Positions 46,019 to 56,645 of a stretch of DNA of 64,000 bases are shown piece by piece. Within the stretch, counting starts at the first letter, position 1, and each line of letters starts with the position of its first letter. The translations under genes were made by a program, and so were the position numbers. The notes under the pieces are model-generated. The model made no database searches. It worked only from the letters and a program-made list of their open reading frames with translations, and was not told the origin of the DNA. Source of the stretch: Chamaelirium japonicum (lineage: Eukaryota; Streptophyta; Magnoliopsida; Liliales; Melanthiaceae); contig OX393550.1 of the NCBI GenBank assembly GCA_947650365.1, forward strand, positions 55,048,069 to 55,112,068, given 5' to 3'.

Positions 46019-47188
46019 CCCAATCGGACACTTGATACCTTGTCAGTTTATTCTTATGTGGAGATTTTGGAGATCCGTGCCCGATTCTTCAGGACACTCG
46101 GAATAATATTGTAGTAAGTAAAATAAGATAAATATCAGTACTTGCTAGGATCGGTCTACATTAGTGAGAGGTGCACTGACCTTCCACAATCTTGGTTATT
46201 ATCGGAGTATCAGTCTAGAGACTTTAAATTATGAGGACATCATTATTAACTGGAATATTATATTTGCACGCTTAGCATAATTGCCAAATCCCACAAAGCG
46301 CACAATATGTCACTTAATGGCGATTTAATACTGATGACACTGATTATCATACACATGTTACCTTTACATTTTCTGTTCACCTCGAGCAGGTTCCTAAGTG
46401 TTTTAGTGAAGTTATTATTGATTTTTTTATGGTCAATGATGAGCGAATTTGGTCATATTGTGGATTTATTAGCCCAAATTTTTAGATCTGATAAACATCA
46501 TATAGTATGGTCCTTGCAATTTTATGGTCAATGATCATCCAATTTTGTCATCTCGTCTATATTTTAATAAAATTTTCTTGTAAAATTTTCTTTCTTGGAA
46601 AATATATTAAGTTTGTATTACTGTCAAGGTTACTCATATATAATGCATTACTTCATCTACAATTATTCTTATGTTGATTTCTGTGGTATTTATGTTTCCT
46701 GCATATGTTGCCCTGTCTTGAAATTGCATCTTACATTGTTTTGAAAGTTGTCTTATCTGTGTTGGATAATTTGTTCGATAGATGGAGTGCTTTTACAAAT
46801 TATTTATTATTATTTTCAATTGTAAAATTGAGTTTTGACTTCATAGATTAATTGCTCGAATTGTAAATGGTTGTTAATAGAAAGTAATGTAATTGTAAAG
46901 TGCCTGATCACGTTCATGGTACACCCTTTTTGCTTTTGTTTTTGTTTGTTTCCTTTTTTTGGTTGAGAGAGCATCCATGGTACGTCTTCATGGACAGGGA
47001 TTACGAATCTTTTTTACGTCTGTTCTATTTATCTTTGGGAGCTTTTTCTTCTTTCCTTTATTCTTTTGATTTGTATGTTCCTCTTGTTTTCTATCATTTT
47101 ATACATGTGAAATTAGGATTTGTTTGTTCTTTCTTTCTTTGAGGACCAGGATTTTTTTTTTTATCTTATGGTTTCTACCTCCATATAG
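46019..47188 (+). other. End of the 26-kb intron
   Basis: AT-rich, then T-rich from 46900. A loose duplication of TTATGGTCAATGAT occurs at about 46429 and 46523. No gene. It leads into the tandem acceptor of exon 6. Confidence 0.5.
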
Positions 47189-47191
47189 CAG

Positions 47192-47326
47192 GGTGCGGAT
47201 ATTGATGGTGATACCCCATTGGCAAAGCGGTTACGGAGGACGCCATCTGATGATCTACAAGATGTTGCCAGCGGTGAGGAGCTTTCTTTGTATAGTACAG
47301 CTCCAAATAGCTCAGAATCAGCACAG
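47192..47326 (+). CDS. CPSF160: CPSF160 exon (window exon 6)
   Basis: Forty-five codons in phase 0: GADIDGDTPLAKRLRRTPSD, then DLQDVASGEELSLYSTAPNS and SESAQ. It covers the acidic, variable loop and the basic AKRLRR patch (a likely nuclear localisation signal, by inference) found at this point in plant CPSF160. The acceptor is a tandem TAGCAG; using the upstream AG would start the exon at 47189 and add one Gln. The donor is GCACAG|GTGTGT. Confidence 0.93.
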
Positions 47327-48364
47327 GTGTGTGAACACTCAGTGGAAAGGTTTCCTCATGTTTGTTTAGTGTTTACTTGCTTATTCTTAAATCTGCAAGA
47401 CTTAACTTGTTTACTTTGTTTAGACCCCTTTATTTGTTTGTTTCTGTGCTTTTTTTTTTGTGAATCTGTTTATGTGAGAAAGTTTGTTTTCCATTTTAAG
47501 ATAATCACAGTATCTGTGTGAATCATGTTAGTTTTGCCATTCACAAACCAGATATGTTGAGTTCAACCATTTGACGTGCATTACAATTTACAATCCAACG
47601 CTAATCCATGCAATGCATACTATATGGAATTAAAAAATCCGTTTCCTTGTTTTAACATAATAAGGTTAATCATTTTGATTTATCCATTCACGAACCAAAT
47701 ATCTTGAGTTCTACCATTTGATCATTGTATTTCACTTGTGACATTATGTTTAACCTAACCAGTTGAATTTGCATGATCTGTGGACTGAGAAAGTTGTTTT
47801 TCCCCTTCGATATTTAATTTTAAGTAGTTTGATTATCTGTATTTTTTATATAAAGTTATCAATTGCAGTTTTTTTGGGGAACATAGAACATCCATATGTC
47901 AGCAGTTTCTATCTATTCACGATTAGTATGGACTTCAAGAAACTAATTTCTCATATTATCATGGCAGTCTGATCCTTCAAAAGTTTTGAATCTTGATTTT
48001 TTTTGAGTTGTCAACTTGTCATCAATTAATCTGATACCTGTTTGCTTACCAATGGTTGTGAACGTCGATGCATAATGTGTGCAGATTATTTTCCAGTTAA
48101 GTTCCTCATTGTTATCTGTTTTGTTATAAGTTATGAGGATTTTTTACTCTGATACTCTATAGTCATGCACAAGCATTTAAACATGGACTTGTATGTATGC
48201 TTCTTTTTTTTTGGGGTGGGGAAGAAGGGGTGTGTGTTTTTGTTCTTCCATGTGCATGAGATAGTTTACTTCCTACACTTCATGTCTAGCTGTCTACATA
48301 AAGTCAATATTGTTTCTTATCAAACTTCTGAATAATAAGCACATTTTCCTTTTATGATTTGCAG
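47327..48364 (+). other. CPSF160 intron between exons 6 and 7
   Basis: A 1038-bp AT-rich intron with no recognised element. Confidence 0.7.
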
Positions 48365-48493
48365 AAGATCTTCTCATTCGCAGTTAGGGATTCTTTGGTA
48401 AATGTTGGTCCATTGAAGGACTTTTCTTATGGCTTGAGGATAAATGCTGATCCCAATGCAACAGGAATCGCTAAGCAGAGCAACTATGAGTTG
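48365..48493 (+). CDS. CPSF160: CPSF160 exon (window exon 7)
   Basis: Forty-three codons in phase 0: KIFSFAVRDSLVNVGPLKDF, then SYGLRINADPNATGIAKQSN and YEL. The F.VRDSLVNVGP.KD..YGLRINAD..ATG..KQSNYELV block is close to invariant in plants. The acceptor is GATTTGCAG and the donor GAGTTG|GTTGGT. Confidence 0.96.
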
Positions 48494-49936
48494 GTTGGTG
48501 TAGCAAATTGTGTAACTTTTGCTTTCTTTATTTACCTTGATTAAGTAATTGACATATTAGTTTCTCATTTTCATTATGAATTTTTTGAGCTTCAAGAAAA
48601 AATTGCATAAGCCCCCAACATCAGCTGCATGGCATTCCTTTTAAATCTCTAGCAATTTGTTTCCTAAATATTCTTTCTTTTCTATGTGGACTGGTAAACA
48701 CTTAGTGTCAAGTTTACATACTTCAACCCAGTGCTAATAGGGGTTATGTTGTTTCTTTGTGTTCTTATAGCGCTTGTCCGGAAGCTGTTATATACTTATA
48801 TCCATACTTTAGGGTTTAGGTTATATCACTGTAAAATGTCCACAGCATGGGAACATTTCTTCATATGATCATAGCAGCTCAAATATGACCTTAGCGCCAT
48901 GTCTACTTTGATATCTGAGATTTTCTTCCTCTTGCTTTATAGTGTTTCCTGATCTTCCTCTTGCACTTTTTTTTGGACATGTTTTCAGTCATTTTCGCTG
49001 TGGAAAATCAAGTGGAGTTTTTTTTCATCATGCCACATCAAGATCAACTGTGAACCTAGTTCAACTTGTCCTTGATCAATAATATATCATGTCCTGCATG
49101 CTTTATTCATGGCCCACATTTCTCTTGGCTTATTGTATTGTTTAACCGAAGTCGTATTTTTTAATGGTGCCATAGACCTTCAAGTCAACTACTCTGTTTG
49201 TTATAACTATCAATTCTGCATTTTTTTCTTCAAATTTATCTTTGCGGAGTTCAACCTTTGCAATTCTTCAAACTTATCTTTGTGATGTTCAACCTATGCA
49301 ATTCTTCAAACATATCTTTGTGAAGTTCAACCTGCAAATATTTTCCAAGTTCTCTATTGCACATTTTTCGAAGCTGAGTCTGATCCTAGTTCTATTTTTT
49401 CATCACCTATTTGACCATTCAACTACCCCATATAGGTTATGCTATCTTTTCTCACACACTAAGGTTGCATACAGTATATAAAATCTAACACAACCTTGTT
49501 ATAAAATAAAACTAATATATTGCATTATATCAGTTTTCTTGCGCTTGACTTGGGATTTAAAATGTAGTCTATTCATTAGTCATTCCTTGACTTATCGAAT
49601 TTTATGGGCAATGAAATGATACTTTGCTAAGCGTTTCTCTGTGTTAGTATTTGTTATTACTTTGTGGGCAGAATAGTCATACTTCATGCTTTTTTCTACT
49701 CATGATATATTGCAATTAAATTTTGAGTAATTTTTGCATCTATCCTTTACACTTTTTTTTTTTAATGTCGTCGTTATTTTTGTACTATCAAATATACATG
49801 GATTGTAGTTTGTACTATCAAATGTACCTCGGTGACTAATTCCATTGTTGTTTTTTCCCCCAGTAGTAGACTTACATCATTAGATGCAATTTACTTCCAT
49901 GTGCTTCAATTTATATAGCTTGTGTGTTCTTGTCAG
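48494..49936 (+). other. CPSF160 intron between exons 7 and 8
   Basis: A 1443-bp T-rich intron. Around 49241-49335 the phrase TTCAACCT(TTG/ATG)CAATTCTTCAAAC...ATCTTTGTGA is repeated about three times with a period near 40-45 bp. No ORF of note. Confidence 0.65.
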
Positions 49937-50014
49937 GTTTGCTGTTCTGGTCAAGGAAAGAATGGTGCTCTTTGTGTGATGCAGCAGTCAATTCGCCCAG
50001 AATTAATCACCGAG
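49937..50014 (+). CDS. CPSF160: CPSF160 exon (window exon 8)
   Basis: Twenty-six codons in phase 0: VCCSGQGKNGALCVMQQSIR, then PELITE. It matches VCCSGHGKNGALCVL.QSIRPE.ITEV, where the protein enters the next propeller blade. The acceptor is CTTGTCAG and the donor ACCGAG|GTTCAT. The following segment (ELPGCKGIWTVYHK in relatives) is not found up to 64000, so the next intron exceeds 13.9 kb. Confidence 0.95.
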
Positions 50015-50125
50015 GTTCATCTTTTGTGTTCAATGTTGGCAATTAATTCTCCATATGCCCTGTACCGTTTATTTGTTTTTAGTTTTTTGTTATTCGCATA
50101 ATTTATCATCCTCTGTCTCTGATGA

Positions 50126-50443
50126 TCTAATAGTATAATTCTAGAGTGGAGCCCTCTCTCTTGTGTTGTGACACATGGACCTCTTTTTAAGAACCAGAAT
50201 CCTTCTCCCGTGTGTGAAGCTCTCTCTTAAATCCTATTAAAAACCTACTATGAAGATGATAAATACCCATTCAATGACATTTAATGGTCATTTGATGTTA
50301 ATTAGGAAAACTATTTGATGTTTATCTTGAGCAAGTGAGTTACACTCACTCTATATTGGACATTTCTACAGATGGCTGTGATGTTGTTTGTGCCAAATAG
50401 CGTACATCAAGTTCATCCGGGCATTGCCCGGGTTTCCTACTAG
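50126..50443 (+). mobile_element. Non-autonomous Helitron, copy 2 (intact ends)
   Basis: It starts TCTAATAGTATAATTC and ends with a hairpin CCGGGCATTGCCCGG (50417-50431) followed eight bases later by CTAG. The flanking bases are A (50125) and T (50444), so it sits in an AT dinucleotide without duplication, the Helitron rule. It is 318 bp long and non-coding. Related copies are at 9269-9584 (+) and 12353-12626 (-). Confidence 0.88.
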
Positions 50444-51815
50444 TCAAGTATAAATGACTATGCATTGGTTAAGCTGTTATTAAATGAAAACCGTCCTCAT
50501 CCATGAGAAGTATAGGGCTTGGTTTAATCAGATCGGCTGTTTTGGATTACGAGCATTGACTATCAAACTAGTCTTCGATCGGTCTCTATGCTGAATTAGG
50601 CACAAAGCTGACCTCAGACAGATGACTTGATTCTTATTGATCATGGTCATGGTTAGTGTCTTATGTGTTAAAAGTGACATTTTTTTTTTTGTTTTCTGAA
50701 CTTAAACCATGTTATATTCTCCTAGTTAGTCACATGATTTGGAAATGAAAAGAGCATAATGTATCCAGAATGTCTTTTTCTAATATAATTATGATATATT
50801 TTTTTGCTTTGAAGGCATACGTTTTTCCATGCATGTCCTTCAATTTGTCTTATGACATCGTACCTTGTTTTGGTTCTCCCATCTCTATCCTGACCTTTGA
50901 ACACAGATTTGAGCTCCTATTCACATTGTGGCTGTGATTTAATGTAGTGGTACACACTGTGCTGCATATATATACCAACACGTCTATAATCTGTGGTTTG
51001 TTCATATGATACATGGTATCACATAACAGTTTGCATAACATGGTATCATGCATTATTACTTTTTAGCAGGTAAGCACAATTATACAATTTGACACTGTTA
51101 TACTATATGACACTGTAAGATGTATTTAAACATACTTTCATGGACTACCTACACGTACCCTTTGTAAGATATTTTCCGTAAGTAGCACATTATTCTAACA
51201 TGACCTACCCAGGATACCTCCATAATGAGATAAAATATGCATTTCACCTCCTGCTTCTCAAGTTTCAGGTATTTGAAAATGAGCCTTGTCTAGGACTTCC
51301 ATTGGCGATAGTTAGAATAAGGTTGCTAGATATTAGAAGAGAATACAATCCTTTATTAAAGGTTTCGATTGTCTTGTTCGTGTGCGTGTTTATGGAATCA
51401 TGCCCTAATGAGATATGCTTTGTTTTTCAATTATTGCTTCTTAAGTTACAGGCCTCAATCCACTCTTTGCATCCTTGGCCTTCATTCCAGTGCTTTATTT
51501 CTATGTCCGTAAGATTTTGCCTTGTACTCTTTGGGTCTGTCTCCGGTGATTTTACTTCGAAGCTTGGTTTCAGGATATCATATTAGGATAGACCTAGCAT
51601 TGCTTTTGCTTTCTATCACCACTTTCCTGGTTCTCTTTCATTAAAACCAGGGTTTATCTCCGGTGCTCTGCCTCTAGGTCCATATGATTCTTCCTCGTAC
51701 TGTTTGGATTCTTTGGAATCAAGGTTTGATGTAAATTATATTCTATGAATCGTCTATTTGGCATCTATTCTTAACTTACGATATTTATCTTTATGTGTAG
51801 TTTGAACATTACAGT
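50444..51815 (+). other. Intron stretch after exon 8
   Basis: AT-rich. An ORF at 51200-51586 (128 aa) is Leu/Phe-rich and low in complexity; it shows no family signature and I take it as chance. No repeat found. Confidence 0.45.
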
Positions 51816-52680
51816 TTAGGGTAAAATACATTTTGCCCCCTCTGACGTTAGACTGGAAATCACTTACCCTCCTATAGTTTTTTTCACGCCAAACTAGTCC
51901 CTATAGTTAGATCAAAAATCATTTGACCCACCTCCATTAGCTCTCCGTCACTGATTTGATTGAAGGTGACATTAATATGTCACGTTGGCTCTTGGACGAC
52001 AAATTAGGCTAACTTTACCCTTATAATTACGGTTGGCCCATTTTACCTCCATAATGACTCTTTTAGCAGCAACGGCTATATAGGCCCTCCCTTCTCCGTA
52101 GCTCACTCTCTCACTGTCTGAAAAAAAAACTTATTTGGGGGGCAAAGTGTCAACAACCATTAGGGTATGATTTTTCACTCCATTTTCAGGTTTTTCTCTT
52201 TGCTTCCCCTAATAATTGCTTCCAGGCTTCCTGCAGATTAGCTGTGATTTGCTGAATGCCGCATGTAGCAGATTAGCTGTGATTTGCTACTGCGGATTCA
52301 AAACCCCGATTAAGTACTCGTTCATTGAAGCTAATCTTGGAAGGCGTTTTCATGGTTGTTCAAGCTATTGGCTGAATGCCGCATGTAGATTCTTTGAATG
52401 GGTCGATCCTCCTACTTGTTCGTGGATAAACGTCTTTGGATCTATTATGTGTTGGAAGGTTTCCGAGTTACAAAATCAAAACAAGTTATTGAAGATGGAG
52501 TTGGAAAAATATAAAGCGAGAGAAAAAATTAAGGATTAGTGTGGTAATATGTTTTGTAATCCTGTTTTTTTATGTGCTTGGATAAATGAGAGTTTAGTTT
52601 GTAAACTTATAACATTACAAATGTTTGAATAAATGGAATTTGGAAAAATGGATGTTTGGAATGTAGTGCCTCTTTGGAAT
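51816..52680 (+). mobile_element. Candidate DNA transposon carrying a GRF zinc-finger ORF
   Basis: The left part starts near TTAGGGTAAAATACATTTTG followed by CCCCCTCTGACG, a wording seen at the ends of plant MITE/MULE-type repeats. It is followed by GC-richer sequence with CTCACTCTCTCACTGTCTG and then the zinc-finger ORF at 52216-52539. I could not identify the right terminus or a duplication, so extent and class are tentative. Confidence 0.35.
52216..52539 (+). CDS. Small GRF-type zinc-finger protein, 107 aa, TE-associated
   Basis: Residues 24-64 fit the GRF zinc finger: C-x-C-G at the start (CYCGFKTPIKYS), then NLGRRFHGC and C-RFFEWVDPPTC. The usual Asp between the first two Cys is Tyr here. 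Residues 80-105 form a coiled coil (ELQNQNKLLKMELEKYKAR), after which the frame ends with a stop. The N-terminus is odd: CAGATTAGCTGTGATTTGCT occurs twice (52237 and 52270) and GCTGAATGCCGCATGTAG occurs twice, so duplications disturb the expected start. Such zf-GRF plus coiled-coil ORFs are common in plant transposon-derived DNA. Function unknown. Confidence 0.6.
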   Translation: MLPGFLQISCDLLNAACSRLAVICYCGFKTPIKYSFIEANLGRRFHGCSSYWLNAACRFFEWVDPPTCSWINVFGSIMCWKVSELQNQNKLLKMELEKYKAREKIKD

Positions 52681-52739
52681 TAACAGAAATATTGCTTCAA
52701 TCATTTGCATATTCCTAGAAGATGTGTGTGTGCACGTTT

Positions 52740-53237
52740 ACCAAAAATACTGATTCAACAAATAGATGTCAACCTGCATATATTTCAAAAACAAAACTAT
52801 CATATATCAATGCCCAAACTATTAAATAAGTTCCGAAGTTCATGACATGTGTATATATATCAACTTTTGCAATCATTAACAAAATGATTACTTTTGCAAT
52901 CATTAGCATACCGAAGGGTTACTTTTCAATCAAATATAGAAGGATTACTATTGCAATCATTAATATCAATATACACACATTTACAGATTCAACAAATAGA
53001 TGTCAATATACACAGACTGGTACCAAAAATACTGTTTCAACAAATAGATGTCAACCTACACATATTCCTATATTTAACAAACTATCATATATTGCCATCC
53101 AAACTATTAAACAAATTCTTAAATTCATAACATGTGTGTGTATATATCAACTTGTGCAATCATTAACAAAAGGATTACTTTTGCAATCATTAACATATAG
53201 AGACTGGTACCAGTTATACTGTTTCAACAAATAAATG
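52740..53237. repeat. Tandem array, about 280-bp units, left part
   Basis: Units share CAACAAATAGATGTCAACCT, ACTATCATATAT, CAAACTATTAAA, CATAACATGTGTGTATATAT, TCAACTTGTGCAATCATTAA and GATTACTTTTGCAATCATTA. Two units are visible here (starting near 52756 and 53037), and a third lies at 55726-56029 after the inserted LTR element. ORFs across them are by-products. Confidence 0.8.
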
Positions 53238-53772
53238 TGATGCGGGACGCCTTAGGGAAGCTGTCATCGATGATTCGCGATCTCCGAATTAGGATTTGAA
53301 GAGAATAAAGGGGAGAGAAGAGGAGGGGGATGATTCGGAGTCCACCGGATTCAGGGTATCCACCCCCTGATGGATTCAAATCCAGGAAACCCTAACGAAT
53401 CCCGCAAGCCGTCATTTTTTTTTATCAATCATCAGCATCTTCATTCATCAAATGAGAGGCCTATAAATAGACTTACATTACTTGGTTTCTTAGAAACCAT
53501 AAAATAACTACAAAAAATAAAAAGATAATACTTTCCATAACAAAAAGATCTAAATCAATCCTAACTCTTAACTAAATGAAATCTTTAAAACTACCATATT
53601 TAATAATCCGAAATAATGTATTTTCAGATTAAAATAATAATTTCAGAATAAAATGATTATTTTATTATGAAAGTATTATTTTAGGAATTATTAAATACGA
53701 ATTTTATTTTAATTAGGCCTTGAGCGCATGTCGGACCATGGAAGTTGTGCATGTCAGGCTCTGTCCTCATCA
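53238..53772 (-). mobile_element. LTR of the degenerate retrotransposon, left copy
   Basis: A 535-bp LTR with TGATG...CATCA ends. Its last part (GATTAAAATAATAATTTCAG, AATAAAATGATTATTTTATT, TAGGCCTTGAGCG) is found again at 55552-55725 with scattered substitutions. Confidence 0.7.
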
Positions 53773-53997
53773 TTCACTCCAAGTCAGAAAGAACTTGTCC
53801 ACGAGTTCTGTGGAGCCGTTGCAGGGGCCGGTAGCAGAGCTCGCATCACTAGGGTTGCCGAAGGATCGTCTCGAAGTCCGTAACTGATGATGGAGGTCTA
53901 GCTGGTGTGGTCGCGCTGCACTGTAGTCATCTCCCGAGTCCCACGCGAAAGCGGTGTTGCTGTCGAGCGGGGTCCAGGAGTCAGAGAAGTGCTGGTA

Positions 53998-54429
53998 TTA
54001 CCTGACAAAGACATCCCCTACTGGTGGTTGCTCGACTCCAAGGAAGTCCATGGGCTGAATGACATGCCCATAGAAGTCAGCCACTAGATGTGATGGCTCC
54101 ACTGGAAATGGAAGTGCTGGTGGGGCCGTTGGTGACGTTGGACGCTCAATAGTGGGCTTCGGAGAAGACCTCACTGAGGGTGCAGTAGTGGGAAGCGGCT
54201 CCACTGAAGATGGAGGTAGGATCGATGATGCAGGCACCGTAAGTGGTGCTGTCGGTACAGGGGGTGCATTCGATGGAGGTCCGACTGAGGTTCGGACCCT
54301 ACGTCGTTGTTTGATCAATGTCTCTTGCTTGATTTCTCCCATCAACTGCATCACATCATCATATCTTTCGTCGATCGTTCTCCCTTGATGAAGGAACCAC
54401 TGAACGAAGAGATCGGGTGACAAGGACAT
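53998..54429 (-). CDS. Hypothetical ORF in the degenerate LTR element, 143 aa
   Basis: The frame starts MSLSPDLFVQWFLHQG and continues DDVMQLMGEIKQETLIKQRR, then a Pro/Ser/Thr-rich tail. No family is recognised. Its N-terminal helix-rich part and proline-rich tail could belong to a gag-type protein, but the location near the presumed 3' LTR does not fit this well. It may be chance in GC-richer DNA. Confidence 0.3.
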   Translation of the reverse strand: MSLSPDLFVQWFLHQGRTIDERYDDVMQLMGEIKQETLIKQRRRVRTSVGPPSNAPPVPTAPLTVPASSILPPSSVEPLPTTAPSVRSSPKPTIERPTSPTAPPALPFPVEPSHLVADFYGHVIQPMDFLGVEQPPVGDVFVR

Positions 54430-55195
54430 CTCTTGGGCTCAACCCTTGATGCGCCCAATAAAAACAAACTTCAGAGATTTGGACGGGTAGAGGGTTAGAC
54501 CAAAGGAATTCGCCCAATTCAAGATTTGTGCAAAAAGGACGGTTTGATAGTATATAATGACCAGGGGTAAAGTCATAAATCTGTAGTGTTGCAATGACTG
54601 GATAGAGGCACATAGGGCACGATTGGATCAGGTTTGCAAAATCATGCAACTTTGGTATTTGGTCCGACCAAATCCGATGACCTAATCAAAAGTTATGGCT
54701 AAATAGGCTCAAACAGAGTTTGCTGTAGGGGTTCTAGGAGAAGAGGGGGGGGGGCACGAGATTTTATTCCGTGTCTCCGCTGTTTCGCGCAGAAGGGGAC
54801 AGGTCGAGCGGGGCTCGTTGCGCGATGCAAGGGAGGTCGGGAGCGCGAGGCGGCTGGGGCGCCGTGCGGATCGGAAGGGGCAGCGGTCGGGGAGGCATGG
54901 GCAACGGTTGGATCGTGACCGGCGAGGCTGGAGGGCCGGACCTAGTCGTGCGACATCGGGTGGCGCGGTGCAGGTAGAGGCCGACCAGGAGTCCAGTGTG
55001 GCTCCTCGTGCTGGCAGATGTCCTGCAGGCGCAGTTATGCCCTATCGACTGGACTTTCAGCTGATCGATCGGATTTGGCATGGCCTTAGTTTTGCAGATG
55101 TGGTCGCGTTCGATCGATCAGGCTTTTAGCCGATCGATCGGTCGCGACAATTCTTCTGTCTGCGGCTGGCTGTAAGCAGGATGGACTCGTCAGGT

Positions 55196-55551
55196 AGGGG
55201 TGGCAATGGGTCGTGTCGGGTCGGGTTCGTGTCATGTAGTTTTGGGTCGTGTCCAAAACCCCTAGACCAGGATCCGAACCGTTTAACTAATCGTGTCTAG
55301 ACACTAAACCCGTACCCGACCGGGCCGACCCGTTTATAAACGGGTAGACCTGATAAGACCCGTTTACCACCCGGGTCTATTCAGTTGACCTAATCCGACC
55401 CAATTCGACTCGACCCGACCTGACCCGATAAGACCGTTGGTACTACATACTACATTATTGGATTGCGGGTAGACCCGACCCGACCCGACCCGATGAATTT
55501 TAAACGGGTCTTCCCGGAATCCCAGGTCTATCGTGTCCATACCGAATTAAT
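55196..55551. mobile_element. GGGTCGGGTC-rich insertion, possible hAT-type MITE
   Basis: It starts TAGGGGTGGCAATGGGTCGT, a wording typical of one end of plant hAT MITEs. It is filled with CGACCCGACC / GGGTCGGGT words in both orientations and displaces the start of the right LTR. No matching right end was found, so it may be truncated. Confidence 0.4.
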
Positions 55552-55725
55552 GTATTTTCGGATTAAAATAATAATTTCGGAATAAAATGATTATTTTATT
55601 CTGAAATTAATATTGTATTCGGAAAATATTATTTTAGGAATTATTAAATCCGAATTTTATTTTAGTTAGGCCTTGAGCGTGTGTCGGGTCGTGAAAGTTG
55701 TGCATGCCGGGCCCTGTCCTCATCA

Positions 55726-56029
55726 AGATGTCATCCTACACATATTCATGTATTCAACAAACTATCATATATTACCATCGAAACTATTAAACAAATTCTT
55801 AAGTTCATAACATGTGTTTTTATATATCAACTTGTACAATCATTAACAAAATGATTACTTTTGCTATCATTAGCATACAACAAGATTACTTTTGTAATCA
55901 AATATAGAATAAGTACTATTGCAATCATTAATATGCGTGAATATATCAACACACACTTGCACAAATTCAACAAACACATGTTAATATACACCGACTGGCA
56001 CTCGAAATACTGATTCAACAAATAGATGC
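55726..56029. repeat. Tandem array, about 280-bp units, right part
   Basis: It resumes the array with AGATGTCATCCTACACATAT and carries the same ordered words as 52740-53237. It is interrupted on its right by the poly(A) end of the LINE. Confidence 0.8.
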
Positions 56030-56357
56030 CTTTTTTTTTGAGAAATTCCTCTATAAGAGAGAGAGTGGACGAGGTTAAACCTTACCCAAGCTAATATTAT
56101 ATTATTAAAAATAGGGAAAAACAATAATAAAAAAAGATTACAGATGATATGTTTAATCTCCGAAGTTAACTTAATTGGAATGTCTGAAGATCAGCTCGAA
56201 GACATTGTTAGGATAGAACTCCAGTCTCTTTCACAGTAGATTATTTCCCTCTGAAGATACGAGTGTTGTGTTCCTTCCAGATTTCTCAGCAAACACAAAT
56301 AGTCATGTAGTCGCAAGCCTGCCTAACTTGATTCCTGACTCTTCGAGTTCTCCAAAC

Positions 56358-56645
56358 TAGTGTTGAAAAACCCGAAACTCGGACTCGACTCAAAAGTCCA
56401 CCGAGTCGAGTAGCTCGAAGGCTTGACTCAAAACTCGACTCGGGCGACTCGGTAAATATATATATATATATTTGTGTGTGTGTTTTCAAAACTCAAAATG
56501 GTAAATAACCTGAGTAGTTCCCGAGTTGGACCGAGTTAGCTCAAGTTGGCTCGAGTTAGCCCTAGTAGTGGCCGATCCGAGTTTCCAGCCGAGTCGGCTC
56601 GATTTTTAGCCGAGTAGTCAACTCGGACCGAGTTTTAATACTATG
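56358..56645. mobile_element. hAT-like MITE, ACTCGG family, in the LINE
   Basis: Left end TAGTGTTGAAAAACCCGAAA; reverse complement of the right end CATAGTATTAAAACTCGGTC. Both ends are rich in CCGAGT/ACTCGG words. The 8-bp flanks CTCCAAAC (56350-56357) and CTCCAAAA (56646-56653) match at 7 positions. 288 bp, non-coding, with a short TA run in the middle. Confidence 0.7.

Larger units (their letters stand above)
11291..50014 (+). other. CPSF160: CPSF160 gene, partial: eight internal exons
   Basis: Eight exons on the + strand encode about 264 consecutive residues of plant CPSF160, the large subunit of the pre-mRNA 3'-end cleavage and polyadenylation complex, which acts in the nucleus and scaffolds AAUAAA recognition with WDR33/FY and CPSF30. 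The residues correspond to the N-terminal beta-propeller (MMS1_N-like) part, roughly residues 300-600 of the roughly 1450-residue family. All junctions are GT-AG and all phases match (0/2/2/0/0/0/0). Visible introns measure 142, 8908, 275, 107, 26016-26019, 1038 and 1443 bp. Exons for the N-terminus and the rest of the propellers and CPSF_A domain lie outside the window. No stop or frameshift interrupts the exons, so the gene looks functional. Identification rests on remembered family sequence, not on a search. Confidence 0.9.
53238..55725 (-). mobile_element. Degenerate LTR retrotransposon inserted in the tandem array
   Basis: The element runs from TGATGCGGGACGCC to GGCCCTGTCCTCATCA and is flanked by AAATG (53233-53237) and AGATG (55726-55730). 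The left LTR is 53238-53772; only its last 175 bases recur on the right (55552-55725), so the right LTR is truncated. On the minus strand the LTR would start TGATGAGGACAG, preceded by CTTGGAGTGAA (a weak polypurine tract) and GAACTCGTGGACAAGTTC, resembling the pol end of Del-type Gypsy elements; this favours minus. A TATA-like CTATAAATAG at 53461-53470 on + argues the other way. No pol found. Confidence 0.6.

Noticed and set aside
51200-51586. 128-aa + strand ORF
   Set aside because: It is Leu/Phe-rich, sits in T-rich intron and has no domain or CPSF160 similarity.
55097-55140. CGATCGATCAGG...CCGATCGATCGG palindromic words as a regulatory site
   Set aside because: They are short inverted words in degenerate LTR element DNA, with no further support.
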